From NCBI GenBank assembly GCA_050013875.1, contig JBEKEK010000013.1, forward strand, positions 16,187-80,186: 64,000 nucleotides of DNA, given 5' to 3'. Numbering within the stretch: the stretch's first letter is position 1; the number at the start of each line of letters is the position of its first letter. A model generated the notes under the pieces. It was not told the DNA's origin. It did no database searches and saw only the letters and a list, made by a program, of their open reading frames with translations. Source of the DNA: Trebonia sp050013875 (GTDB taxonomy: Bacteria; Actinomycetota; Actinomycetes; Streptosporangiales; Streptosporangiaceae). Below are positions 41,638 to 49,319 of this stretch, piece by piece. Both the position numbers and the translations under genes were made by a program.

Positions 41638-42230
41638 GCGCCACCGCCAGGTCCATCGCCGGACTCGGGCAGGTCCGAGTTCCGGATCGTTGTCACCAGA
41701 TCTTGCACTACCGCCACGTAGCGGGCCGCGTCCGCCGGCGATGGCTGCCTGCCCGACTGGACGGTATAGTCACGGAGCCGCCGCAGCTCCTCCACCGCCG
41801 GGGAAAGCCGCTCCCACATCGGCCACGGCTCCAGATTGCGCGCCACTTGCGGCCAGCCGTGCTGCCCGTCAGGTGCGAGCCGGTCGGAAGCGACGTTGAG
41901 CTGATACTCGAGCAATCCCCAGGCATCGATGACCGCCTGCTTGGGGGCCGCCGCGGCCAGCGCGTCGAGCACACTGAACTCCGCTTCATCGCTTTTGGCG
42001 ATCGGCGCGTCCGGTGCGGCACCCGCGTCCTTAGCGGCGGCTTCCACCATCTTCTCGTATCCCGCCAGCGAGGCGAACGTCAACTTAGCCTTGGTGCGCG
42101 ACAATTCAAAGGCCTGCATCCGGTGAAAAGCGTCCGCCAGCTCCGGCCGCAGCAGCACCACCGCTACAAGGACAACGATCGGCCAAGCGAGAGAGTTCAC
42201 GACCGAGGCGGCGAACTGCAGGTCACCCAC
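41634..42230 (-). CDS. Membrane-anchored protein of the GAF-kinase operon, function unknown
   Basis: 198 residues. One N-terminal membrane helix (VNSLAWPIVVLVAVVLLRP, about 11-29) then a soluble helical region (KAKLTFASLAGYEKMVEAAAKD; AVIDAWGLLEYQLNVASDRL; SPAVEELRRLRDYTVQSG). No recognised domain. Being first in the operon and translationally coupled to the kinase, it may be the membrane sensor or anchor for the otherwise soluble kinase (inference). Confidence 0.8.
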   Translation of the reverse strand: MGDLQFAASVVNSLAWPIVVLVAVVLLRPELADAFHRMQAFELSRTKAKLTFASLAGYEKMVEAAAKDAGAAPDAPIAKSDEAEFSVLDALAAAAPKQAVIDAWGLLEYQLNVASDRLAPDGQHGWPQVARNLEPWPMWERLSPAVEELRRLRDYTVQSGRQPSPADAARYVAVVQDLVTTIRNSDLPESGDGPGGGA

Positions 42231-42352
42231 AAGTTGAGGTTACACCCAAACACTTCACGGCCTGATGCTATTTTCCGGCCCGCCGCCCGCCGTATCCCGA
42301 TGCCAACAGGTGAAGGTCGAAATAGATCGTCATCGACTGCTAATTTGAGTCG

Positions 42353-43573
42353 ATGAGCGCGGGAGTAGAACCAGAACAGGACGAGTTGGCGATGATGACG
42401 GGAGCGCCGCCATTCGGCACCGAGGCACTCGTCACCCTGGAGAACTGGCAGCGATCGCCGTATAACCGCTGGGCGTTCCAGCACGTCAGAGAGCTCATCC
42501 CCACTGCCCGCATCGCGCGCGGCGACGGCCCGGCCTGGGAGCTGCCGACGGCCGAGCGGGATCTGGGCCAGATCCGCTTCGCCACCCAATCGGGTGAGCT
42601 CACGGTCGGTGAGTTCCTTGCGCACACCTACACCGACGGGTTCCTGGTGATCCACCGCGGGGCGATCGTCACCGAGCAGTACTTCAACGGCCTGCGCCCC
42701 GGCGCACCGCACCTGCTGATGTCGGTCTCCAAGTCGGTCACCGGCCTCGTCGCGGGCGCCCTGGCCGGGCGGGGCGCACTGGATGTGACCGAGCCGGTCG
42801 AGTCGATCGTGCCCGAGCTGGCCGATACCTCCTTCGCCGGCGCCCAGGTCCAGCAGCTGCTCGACATGCGGACCGGAACCCGCTTCGTCGAGGACTACGA
42901 CGCACCGGACGCCGAGATCGCCGTCAGCGACCGCGTGTACCTGTGGCGGCCCGACGAGGGCAAGCCCAGGCCTGCCTGCGGCATCGAGTACTTCCCGACG
43001 CTCTGCAACGACGGCCCGCACGGCGGCCCCTTCAGGTACCGCTCGATCCTCACCGACGTACTCGCCTGGGTGCTGGAGAAGGCCGGCCGAGCGCGCTTCG
43101 CCGACCTGGTCAGCCGGGAACTGTGGCAGGAGATGGGGGCCGAGCACGACGCGGAGATCACCGTCGACGCGCACGGCAACGCGCTGGCCGACGGCGGGAT
43201 CAGCGCGACCCTGCGCGATGCGGGCAGGGTCGGCCTGCTGGCGCTGCGCCGCGGCCGGGGGCCCGGGGTGCAGGTGGTACCGTCGGCCTGGCTCGATGAC
43301 ACCGTCGCGGGCGCGCCCGACGGCCCGGCTGCCTTCCTGGCCGGCGACGGCGCGTCCGGCTACCCGCCCGGCGCGCACTACCGCAACTGCTGGTGGGTCA
43401 CCCACCCGCGGCTGCCGATGTTCAATGCCGCGGGCATCCACGGCCAGCACATCTTTGTGCACGTCCCGAGCGAGATGGTCGTCGTGAAGCTGTCCAGCTG
43501 GCCGGAGGCGCTCAGCGGCCCGGCCCGGCGGGCGACGGTCGCCGCCGTCCTCGCCATCGCGGAAAGCCTCTGA
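42353..43573 (+). CDS. Serine hydrolase of the 6-aminohexanoate-dimer hydrolase (NylB-like) family
   Basis: 406 residues. SxxK motif in LLMSVSKSVTG (Ser124, Lys127), tyrosine motif in GPFRYRSILTDVLAWVLEKA, and a C-terminal AAGIHGQHIFVHVPSEMVVVKLSSWP block. The layout and LLDMRTGTRFVEDYDAPDAEIAVSDRVYLWRPDE are typical of NylB-like beta-lactamase-fold amidases/esterases. Cytoplasmic. Divergent from the signalling operon with a 122-bp gap. Confidence 0.9.
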   Translation: MSAGVEPEQDELAMMTGAPPFGTEALVTLENWQRSPYNRWAFQHVRELIPTARIARGDGPAWELPTAERDLGQIRFATQSGELTVGEFLAHTYTDGFLVIHRGAIVTEQYFNGLRPGAPHLLMSVSKSVTGLVAGALAGRGALDVTEPVESIVPELADTSFAGAQVQQLLDMRTGTRFVEDYDAPDAEIAVSDRVYLWRPDEGKPRPACGIEYFPTLCNDGPHGGPFRYRSILTDVLAWVLEKAGRARFADLVSRELWQEMGAEHDAEITVDAHGNALADGGISATLRDAGRVGLLALRRGRGPGVQVVPSAWLDDTVAGAPDGPAAFLAGDGASGYPPGAHYRNCWWVTHPRLPMFNAAGIHGQHIFVHVPSEMVVVKLSSWPEALSGPARRATVAAVLAIAESL

Positions 43574-43642
43574 CCGCCAGCCCGCTAGGCGTTAGCCATG
43601 GCGGCGGTGCAGCGATGAAGACCAGCCATCAGCCGTCACCCG

Positions 43643-44319
43643 TCACCCTTTGCCGTGGCCGTTCCCGTTGCCCTTGTGCTTCCCGTTCCCGTTCCCGTTC
43701 CCGTTCGCGTCCCCGTTGCCGGCTGGCGTGCTGGCAGGAGGTGACGTAGCCGCCGTGGCGGGGACGCGGAGCGCGCCGACTACGGTGACGACGCTGCCGA
43801 CCGGCCGCTGGCCAGCGGGCCAGATAGCCGTCACCCGGCCGGGTGGCCGCTGGTCGCCCGGCTGCCAAAGGATGCGGGGTACCTGCCGTCCGGGGCGAGC
43901 AGCAGATTCCCTGGCTTGATATCCCGGTGGACCAGTCCCGCTCCGTGGGCCTCCTGCAGCCCGGCCGCGGCCTGCGCGATGACGTCCATCGCCCGTGCGG
44001 GGTCCAGCGGCCCGCTGGCCAGCACCTGAGCAAGGGACGGGCCGTCTACCAACTCCATCACCAAGTAGGGCGGATGGCACTGTCCGTAGTCGTACACCCG
44101 CGCGATATTCTCGTGCGCCAGCCTTCCCGCGTGCCTGGCCTCGGCCCGGAAGCGGGCCAGTGCCGCTGCGTCCTGGACATAGCCGGCGTGCAGTACCTTA
44201 ACCGCCACCGGCCGCTCCAGGATCAGATCCCGTGCGCGCCAGACCTCGCTGAAGCCACCGACGCCGGCCCGTTCCGCCAGCTCATACCGGTGGCCGAGCG
44301 TCACGCCAGGAGAAAACAT
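43643..44319 (-). pseudogene. Collapsed PASTA-type Ser/Thr protein kinase gene
   Basis: From ATG 44319 a normal kinase N-lobe reads YELAERAGVGGFSEVWRARD, VAVKVLHAGY and VHRDIKPGNLLLAPDG, then runs into an unrelated tail and stops at 43831. In another frame the downstream DNA to 43643 reads VTAIWPAGQRPVGSVVTVV, the end of a PASTA repeat, and a Gly-Asn tail. The whole activation segment, C-lobe, TM helix and most PASTA repeats are missing. An internal deletion with frame change near 43888 explains it. The 162-residue kinase fragment lacks the DFG motif and cannot be active. Confidence 0.75.
43657..43720. repeat. Hexanucleotide repeat (GTTCCC)n encoding Gly-Asn tail
   Basis: GTTCCC units, some imperfect, are repeated across this stretch. 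On the minus strand they encode NGNGNGNG-type residues at the C terminus of the decayed kinase, a tail also seen in intact PASTA kinases. Prone to slippage. Confidence 0.8.
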
Positions 44320-44490
44320 CCGACCCGGCTACCCGCCGGCCGCGCCGGTAATCACCGGCCCGCATCGCCGACCGGAACGGCCGCCGGCCTTCCAGCCCGG
44401 GTGAAATCACGCGTACGTTCGGGAAAATCAGGATCTTTCCCCCTAACGGACCGTGGTTTCTGCCCGGTGTGCCGGTGAGACGATGGGCCG

Positions 44491-45186
44491 GTGATCACCG
44501 CTGACGAGATCGACACCCTGCTCTTCGACATTCTCGGCACCGTGGTGGACGAGGCCGGTTCCATGCGCGCCGAACTGGCGGCCGCGCTGGACCAGGCGGG
44601 TGCCGGGGAGCGCACTCCGGAGCTGGCGGCGGCCTGGGAGCGGCGCTTCGCCGCCCTGGTAGCAGCCATCGGCGAGGGCGCGCCGTGGCGGTCCACCGAC
44701 GACCTCAACGCCGAGGCGCTGGCCGATGCGCTGCGGGACGGCCCGCGGTTGCCGGAAGCCGCCGTCCGGCAGCTCGGCCTGGCCGGGCACCGGCTCCGGC
44801 CCTGGCCCGACGCGCGGGCCGCGCTTGGCCGCCTCGGCCAGCGGTTCACCGTCGTGGCGCTGTCCAACGGCAACCTGTCGATGCTGACCGACCTGTTCGC
44901 GTTCGGCGGCCTCAGCTGGCACGGCGTGCTCTCGGGGGAGATGGTGCACGCCTACAAGCCCGACGCCGCCGTCTACCGGTTCGCGCTTGACCGCCTCGCG
45001 CTCGACCCGCGCCGGACGCTGATGGTCGCGGCCCACCCGTGGGACCTGCGCGCCGCCGCCACCCATGGGCTCCGCACCGCCTACATCGAACGCGCGGGCG
45101 AGGGCGATCCCGACCCGTCCGACCGGTTCGACCTCACCGCCCCCGACCTGGCCGCCCTCGCCACCCGCCTGCTCACCGGGACGTGA
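44491..45186 (+). CDS. HAD superfamily hydrolase (haloacid dehalogenase type II-like)
   Basis: 231 residues from GTG 44491. Nucleophile motif LLFDILGTVVD (first Asp), SNGN motif VVALSNGNLSML, Lys in HAYKPDAAVYRFAL, and HPWDLRAAATHGLRTAYI near the end match the 2-haloacid dehalogenase branch. The second Asp of the usual DxD is replaced (DILGT), as in dehalogenases, where DxxGT is normal. Cytoplasmic; native substrate may be a haloacid or a phosphate ester. Faces away from the decayed kinase gene. An imperfect hairpin GGGAAA/TTTCCC lies at 44421-44441 upstream. Confidence 0.88.
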   Translation: MITADEIDTLLFDILGTVVDEAGSMRAELAAALDQAGAGERTPELAAAWERRFAALVAAIGEGAPWRSTDDLNAEALADALRDGPRLPEAAVRQLGLAGHRLRPWPDARAALGRLGQRFTVVALSNGNLSMLTDLFAFGGLSWHGVLSGEMVHAYKPDAAVYRFALDRLALDPRRTLMVAAHPWDLRAAATHGLRTAYIERAGEGDPDPSDRFDLTAPDLAALATRLLTGT

Positions 45187-45236
45187 AGCACCTGCCCGCT
45201 TTCCCCATTTCCCCCGGCCCCAGAACCCCCTTTCCT

Positions 45237-45352
45237 CCGCTCAGCCCCAGAACCCCTGCCCCGCTCAGCCCAGAACCCCTGCCCCGCTCAGCCCAGAACC
45301 CCTGCCCCGCTCAGCCCAGAACCCCTGCCCCGCTCAGCCCAGAACCCCCTTT
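45237..45352. repeat. 23-bp tandem repeat, four copies plus partials
   Basis: AACCCCTGCCCCGCTCAGCC plus CAG repeats with exact 23-bp period at 45251, 45274, 45297 and 45320, with degenerate partial units on both sides (before 45251 and at 45343). It lies after the HAD gene. No spacers, so not CRISPR. Confidence 0.9.
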
Positions 45353-45406
45353 TTCCTCGCTTCCCGTCCCTACTCTGCGTAGTTGCCGGACACTTTTCGC
45401 ACATTG

Positions 45407-45464
45407 CATAGCTCCCGGACACATTCAGGTGGGCTGAAACGTTTTATTTTGTCCGGGAGCTATG
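45407..45464. repeat. 15-bp perfect inverted repeat, possible MITE or IS remnant end pair
   Basis: CATAGCTCCCGGACA (45407-45421) and its exact inverse (45450-45464) are separated by 28 bp. A related GCCGGACAC lies just outside at 45385-45393. The right arm carries the TAG stop of the DUF3068 gene. Arms begin TGTCCGGGAGC like IS ends, but no transposase is present. The loop is long and U-tracts are lacking, so a terminator is less likely. Confidence 0.5.
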
Positions 45465-46572
45465 TAAAGTCGCCGCGGCCGCGGCGAAGACCGCTGCGGA
45501 GGCGGCGCCTCGCGCTGGCGCTGACAGCGGTTAGCCGTCGCCTTAGCCGGCGGAAGGGGATGGTGCCCGCCAGCACCAGCAGGAAGCCGAGGATGAGGCC
45601 GCCAAGCGGGCCGGTCCGCCGGAGGGTGCTGATGGAGGCGGCGTTACCGCGGGCGACCGCGGCCAGCGCGCGCTGGCTGCCCGGCGACATCGTGAGGTCG
45701 GCCTGCGCGGCCAGCAGGCGGCCCTGCCCGCCCGGTCCGTGCAGGACCGAGCGGATCTGCTCTGCCACCTTGACCGGAACCCCGGTCCGCGGGTCGACCC
45801 AGAACGTGTTGCTGGCCTGGAACGTGCGGTCGGCCACGACGTTGCGGGAGGCGCCGGGCAGGCCGAGGAGCGACGTCGGCACGTCGGGCATCTGCGCGAC
45901 CACGGTGGCCGGGATGCGCTGGGTGAAGCGGTAGGCGAGCAGGCCCGCGACGGTCGCGGTGCCGCTGTAGGCGGCGGGCCAGGCCCGCTCGGTATTGGTG
46001 TCGTAGACCTGGTAGGTGGTCTTCTTGGTGCCGATCGGCCAGAACGCGACCCCGATGCCGTCCTGGCGGACCTGGGTGTCGTCGTTGACCGACGCGCCGC
46101 AGCAGTTGGTCAGTTCGCCCGTCCGCCGGTTGAACCCGCTGCGCTGGAAGGTGGCGATCAGCTGGATGTTGCGCTTGAGGTCCTCAAGGACGGTGAACTC
46201 GTCCCACACCGCGATGGTGCCGGTGCTGGCGGCGGCGTCGCCGCGGATCACCTCGTTGTAGGTGAGGGTGGCGTTGTGCTGGGTGCTGAGCGTGCTCTCG
46301 TCGAAGTAGGTGGCGTGCGGGGCCACCAGGGTAATCGTGATGGAGAAGCCGGGCGGGGCGGCGATCAGCCGGGGTGCGGCGTAGACGCGCAACAGCAGGC
46401 CGAAGACCATCAGGAACGCGCCAAGCCCGGCGATGGCGGAGCGGATCCAGGTGCCGCCCTGCGGCGCCCGCGCGACACCGCGGCGCCCCCGGGCAAGGAA
46501 GCCCCGGCTCTTCCTGAAGGCCCTGACCGGGATCGCATTGGGGACGGTGGGCGCTTCTTCTGGCAGTGCCAT
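45460..46572 (-). CDS. DUF3068 (PorA-like) membrane-associated protein
   Basis: 370 residues. N-terminal membrane helix (IRSAIAGLGAFLMVFGLLLRVYA, about 44-66), a large extracytoplasmic region with DUF3068 blocks (GFSITITLVAPHATYFD; AVWDEFTVLED; WPAAYSGTATVAGLLAYRF; FWVDPRTGVPVKV) and a C-terminal helix (GLILGFLLVLAGTIPF) ending in an Arg-rich cytoplasmic tail. DUF3068 proteins are common in actinobacteria next to envelope glycosyltransferase genes. Last gene of the six-gene minus-strand envelope operon. Its stop lies within an inverted repeat. Confidence 0.88.
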   Translation of the reverse strand: MALPEEAPTVPNAIPVRAFRKSRGFLARGRRGVARAPQGGTWIRSAIAGLGAFLMVFGLLLRVYAAPRLIAAPPGFSITITLVAPHATYFDESTLSTQHNATLTYNEVIRGDAAASTGTIAVWDEFTVLEDLKRNIQLIATFQRSGFNRRTGELTNCCGASVNDDTQVRQDGIGVAFWPIGTKKTTYQVYDTNTERAWPAAYSGTATVAGLLAYRFTQRIPATVVAQMPDVPTSLLGLPGASRNVVADRTFQASNTFWVDPRTGVPVKVAEQIRSVLHGPGGQGRLLAAQADLTMSPGSQRALAAVARGNAASISTLRRTGPLGGLILGFLLVLAGTIPFRRLRRRLTAVSASARRRLRSGLRRGRGDFT

Positions 46573-46598
46573 TGTTCCTCCGCAGCATCGGGCCTTGG

Positions 46599-46880
46599 TT
46601 AGGCCGCGTCCTCGCCCGAGCCGTCGGTGAGCAGGCTGGACAGCGGCACCCGGAGGGTGGTGACCGCGCCGCCCGCGGCCGCGCGCCGCAGCAGGTTCCT
46701 GTGCTGCTCGTCGCTGACCGCCTCACCGTGGTCGGCCAGCATCACGGGTATGCCGTCACGGATGCGGTAGCTGCGGCGAAGCCGCGGGTTGTACAGGATG
46801 TCGCAGGAGTCCAGGTACAGCAGCGCCTGCTTGTCGATCGGGCAGGCGAGCAGTTCCAGCAGCAGCGTGTCCAGGCTCAT
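46599..46880 (-). CDS. Trm112/UPF0434 family small zinc-ribbon-like protein
   Basis: 93 residues from ATG 46880. LLELLACPIDKQALLYLDSC followed by YRIRDGIPVML is the family signature. Only one Cys of the usual CPxCxxxL pair remains (CPIDK), so zinc binding is doubtful, as in many actinobacterial members. Family proteins are activators or chaperones of methyltransferases; the operon's own methyltransferase gene is the first gene of this transcript. The upstream transporter frame overlaps this gene by 125 bp. Confidence 0.82.
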   Translation of the reverse strand: MSLDTLLLELLACPIDKQALLYLDSCDILYNPRLRRSYRIRDGIPVMLADHGEAVSDEQHRNLLRRAAAGGAVTTLRVPLSSLLTDGSGEDAA

Positions 46881-47928
46881 CAGGTTCGCGGCGCGCGGCC
46901 CCGGCTGGCTGGCCGGGGAGGAAGCGCCGCTCCTCCTTTCGGTGGTCGCAGGCGGCCGGGGCACCGGCCGCCCTGGTAACGACATCGGGCGAACTGGCAA
47001 CAACATCAGGGGAAGCGGAGCGGGTGCTGCCCCGCTCGCTGAGGATGGTCAGGATGACCGGCGCGGCGATGGCGGCGACGGCGCCGCCCAGCCGCATGGC
47101 CAGCAGGAACGGGCTGGCCGGTAGCCGCTCGTGGAACAGCCAGGAGCCGAGGACGACCAGGTAGCCGGTGCTGATGACCAGGGAAATCGGCATGATGATG
47201 GAGGCCGGGCTGCGCTGCAGGGCCACCTGGAACAGGCACATGCCGACCGCCGAGGACACCAGCACCGCGTAGAGGTAAGGCGACGCCACGGCCGCGGCGA
47301 GCAGCCCGCCGCTTGTGTGCGGCGTGGCGAAGATCGACGCCGACAGCGCCTTCAGCGCCACCCCGGCGAACCCGTAGACCAGCCCCGCGCAGCAGCCGTA
47401 GCTCACGCCGGTGACCCGGTGCCGGTGCCGGTGCCTGCCGCCGGATGTGCGGTGAGCCAGGTAATAGATGACCGGGACCGCCAGGCAGGCCGGAATCGCG
47501 GCCGCCGCGACGGCGGCGCCGGCCGCGTGCGTGCCCGCCTGCCCGCCGGCCCCGTGGCCGGCCGACAGGCTCAGCAGCGCGACCGCGACGGCGATGATCC
47601 CAATACAGGTGAACTCGGCCCGGCCAAGCCGCTCGTGCAGCACCAGCCGGGCGAAACCGATGGTCACCACCACGCCGGAGGCCTGCAGCGGCTGCGCGAC
47701 CGACAGTGGCTCAAGCGACAGCACGAGCGCCTGCAGCATCAGCCCGCAGCAGATCGCCGCGAAACCCGCCACCCAGGCCGGGGCGGTGAACAAGGTGCGC
47801 GCCAGGTGCCCGAGCCGGTGCGCCTCGATCGCGGGCAGCCGCCCGAGCGCCCGCTTTTCGCAGATGAAGCCGAGGTTGTAGATGACCGTGGCCGCCACCG
47901 CGAGGATGATCCCTGAATGGGTGATCAT
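46756..47928 (-). CDS. DMT (EamA-like) family transporter
   Basis: 390 residues with nine or ten hydrophobic segments beginning GIILAVAATVIYNLGFICEKRAL, and a His-rich loop (GGRHRHRHRVTG). DMT proteins export metabolites or carry lipid-linked sugars. Membrane helices end near residue 305 (AAIAAPVILTILSERG). The last ~85 residues are Pro/Ala/Arg-rich and coincide with the Trm112 gene in another frame, so the native stop may have been lost by frameshift. ATGA overlap with the acyltransferase gene. Confidence 0.85.
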   Translation of the reverse strand: MITHSGIILAVAATVIYNLGFICEKRALGRLPAIEAHRLGHLARTLFTAPAWVAGFAAICCGLMLQALVLSLEPLSVAQPLQASGVVVTIGFARLVLHERLGRAEFTCIGIIAVAVALLSLSAGHGAGGQAGTHAAGAAVAAAAIPACLAVPVIYYLAHRTSGGRHRHRHRVTGVSYGCCAGLVYGFAGVALKALSASIFATPHTSGGLLAAAVASPYLYAVLVSSAVGMCLFQVALQRSPASIIMPISLVISTGYLVVLGSWLFHERLPASPFLLAMRLGGAVAAIAAPVILTILSERGSTRSASPDVVASSPDVVTRAAGAPAACDHRKEERRFLPGQPAGAARREPDEPGHAAAGTARLPDRQAGAAVPGLLRHPVQPAASPQLPHP

Positions 47929-49319
47929 GGCTGCCTCCCGGCCAGTTCACCGAGCGCCCGGCAGTACAGCGCGGTGAAGTCCGCCGCGGCCCCGCGGTCA
48001 AGCAGCGCGTGCCGGTAGTGCACGCACAGGTGCAGCCGGCCCGCGGTGGTCACGGCGCCGACGCCCAGGCCCCTGGGCATCTGGCACGGGCCGGAGAACC
48101 AGAGCGGTGCGGTGCCGCTGCCGCCGAAGGACGGCGGGCAGGGAAGGACACCCAGGTTGCTCAGCAGCGCGGTGTCGGTGCACAGCGGGCCGGCGACGCG
48201 GCGCGCCAGCCGGGCCGCGGTGCGCTTGACGGCGGCGGGCGCCCACCCGGTGGCCAGCAGCCTGCTCGTCGCGTCAAGCCCGCCTGACCCGCCTTGCTTG
48301 CCTGCCCGGGTCTGGGCGGCCACGTGCGCGAGCAGGCCGGCCGGGTCGGCCCGCTCCCGGTTGGTCGCGGTGACCCGGATCAGCCGGGTCTGGTTCCCTG
48401 GTCCCGCCCAGCGCTGCTGGTGATCACGGGCGTTGACCGGGACCGAGATGCGGATGAGCCCGCTGCGCTCGCCCCGGGCCGTGTTCCACCGGTCCACCGC
48501 GGCGATCAGCGCGGCGACCAGCAAGTCGTTGACGGTCGGGAACGGGCCGCTGCCCTGGCGCACGGGCCGGGGGACGGGTACCGACCGCTGCACCGAACCG
48601 TATCCGGGCCGGCCGGGGCAGGCGGTCCGCGCGGCGATCCTGGTCACCACACCAGGCAACTGGACGGCGAGCCGGGTCAGCGCGACCGGAATGCCGCCCG
48701 CGGCGCGGGTCCCGGCCGGTCCGGCGGCTCCGGCGGCTCCGGCGGAGCGAGGCGCGGGCAGTGAGATGGTGTCCGCCCCGCTGGCCTCCGGGCCAGCGGT
48801 ATCCGGGTACCGTCCCGCGGCGTCGCCGGCCCGCGCCCGGTAGGCGTCGCCGATCGCGTTGAGCAGGGCGAGGCTCGAGATGCCGTCGAACGCGGCGTGG
48901 TGGGTCTGCAAGATCACCAGATCGTGCTCGGGCCCGGCCGCCAGGATCAGCCGGGCCGCCCGGTCGCGCAGTGGGATCGGCCACGCGGATGCCCATTCCC
49001 GCAGCGCGGCCAGCTGGCCGGTGCTCCGCCAGCTGGCCACGGTGAGCTGGCCGGGGTCCGCGGTGGTTTCCCACCGCAGGCGGCGGTGCCACCGGGAGGT
49101 GGCGGCCAGCTGCCGCCGCGCGGCGGGGTCCGCGGCCAGCGCGTCGGCCAGCGCCGACTCAAGCACCGTCGGCTCCAGGTGTCCGTGGACCAGGGTTTCC
49201 AGCTGAATCAGGCTCGGCTCGGCGGCGCTCTCCAGGTAGAGATCCAGCTCCTCGATCGGTGTGAGCGGCCAGCACGTCAGTCCGGCGCGGCTGCCCGGCC
49301 CGCTTCTGAGCGTGGTCAC
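47925..49319 (-). CDS. Condensation-fold acyltransferase (WS/DGAT- or PapA-like)
   Basis: 464 residues of the CAT/condensation fold. The active-site motif THHAAFDG is at 139-146 (His141, Asp145), with LTPIEELDLYLE at the N terminus and VNDLLVAALIAAVDRWN, IRISVPVNARDH and SNLGVLPCPP in the second half. This pattern fits wax-ester synthase/DGAT and polyketide-associated (PapA) acyltransferases, which esterify sugars or alcohols. Sitting between an arabinosyltransferase-like gene and a transporter, with 4-bp overlaps on both sides, it may acylate the glycan or glycolipid made by this operon (inference). Confidence 0.88.
   Translation of the reverse strand: MTTLRSGPGSRAGLTCWPLTPIEELDLYLESAAEPSLIQLETLVHGHLEPTVLESALADALAADPAARRQLAATSRWHRRLRWETTADPGQLTVASWRSTGQLAALREWASAWPIPLRDRAARLILAAGPEHDLVILQTHHAAFDGISSLALLNAIGDAYRARAGDAAGRYPDTAGPEASGADTISLPAPRSAGAAGAAGPAGTRAAGGIPVALTRLAVQLPGVVTRIAARTACPGRPGYGSVQRSVPVPRPVRQGSGPFPTVNDLLVAALIAAVDRWNTARGERSGLIRISVPVNARDHQQRWAGPGNQTRLIRVTATNRERADPAGLLAHVAAQTRAGKQGGSGGLDATSRLLATGWAPAAVKRTAARLARRVAGPLCTDTALLSNLGVLPCPPSFGGSGTAPLWFSGPCQMPRGLGVGAVTTAGRLHLCVHYRHALLDRGAAADFTALYCRALGELAGRQP

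Noticed and set aside
43831..44319. Functional short Ser/Thr kinase
   Set aside because: The 162-residue product lacks the DFG motif, activation segment and C-lobe, so it is treated as part of a pseudogene.
45237..45352. CRISPR array
   Set aside because: Units are contiguous with a 23-bp period and no unique spacers; no cas genes are present.
45407..45464. Bidirectional Rho-independent terminator
   Set aside because: The loop is 28 nt and neither side has a U-tract; kept as a mobile-element-like repeat.
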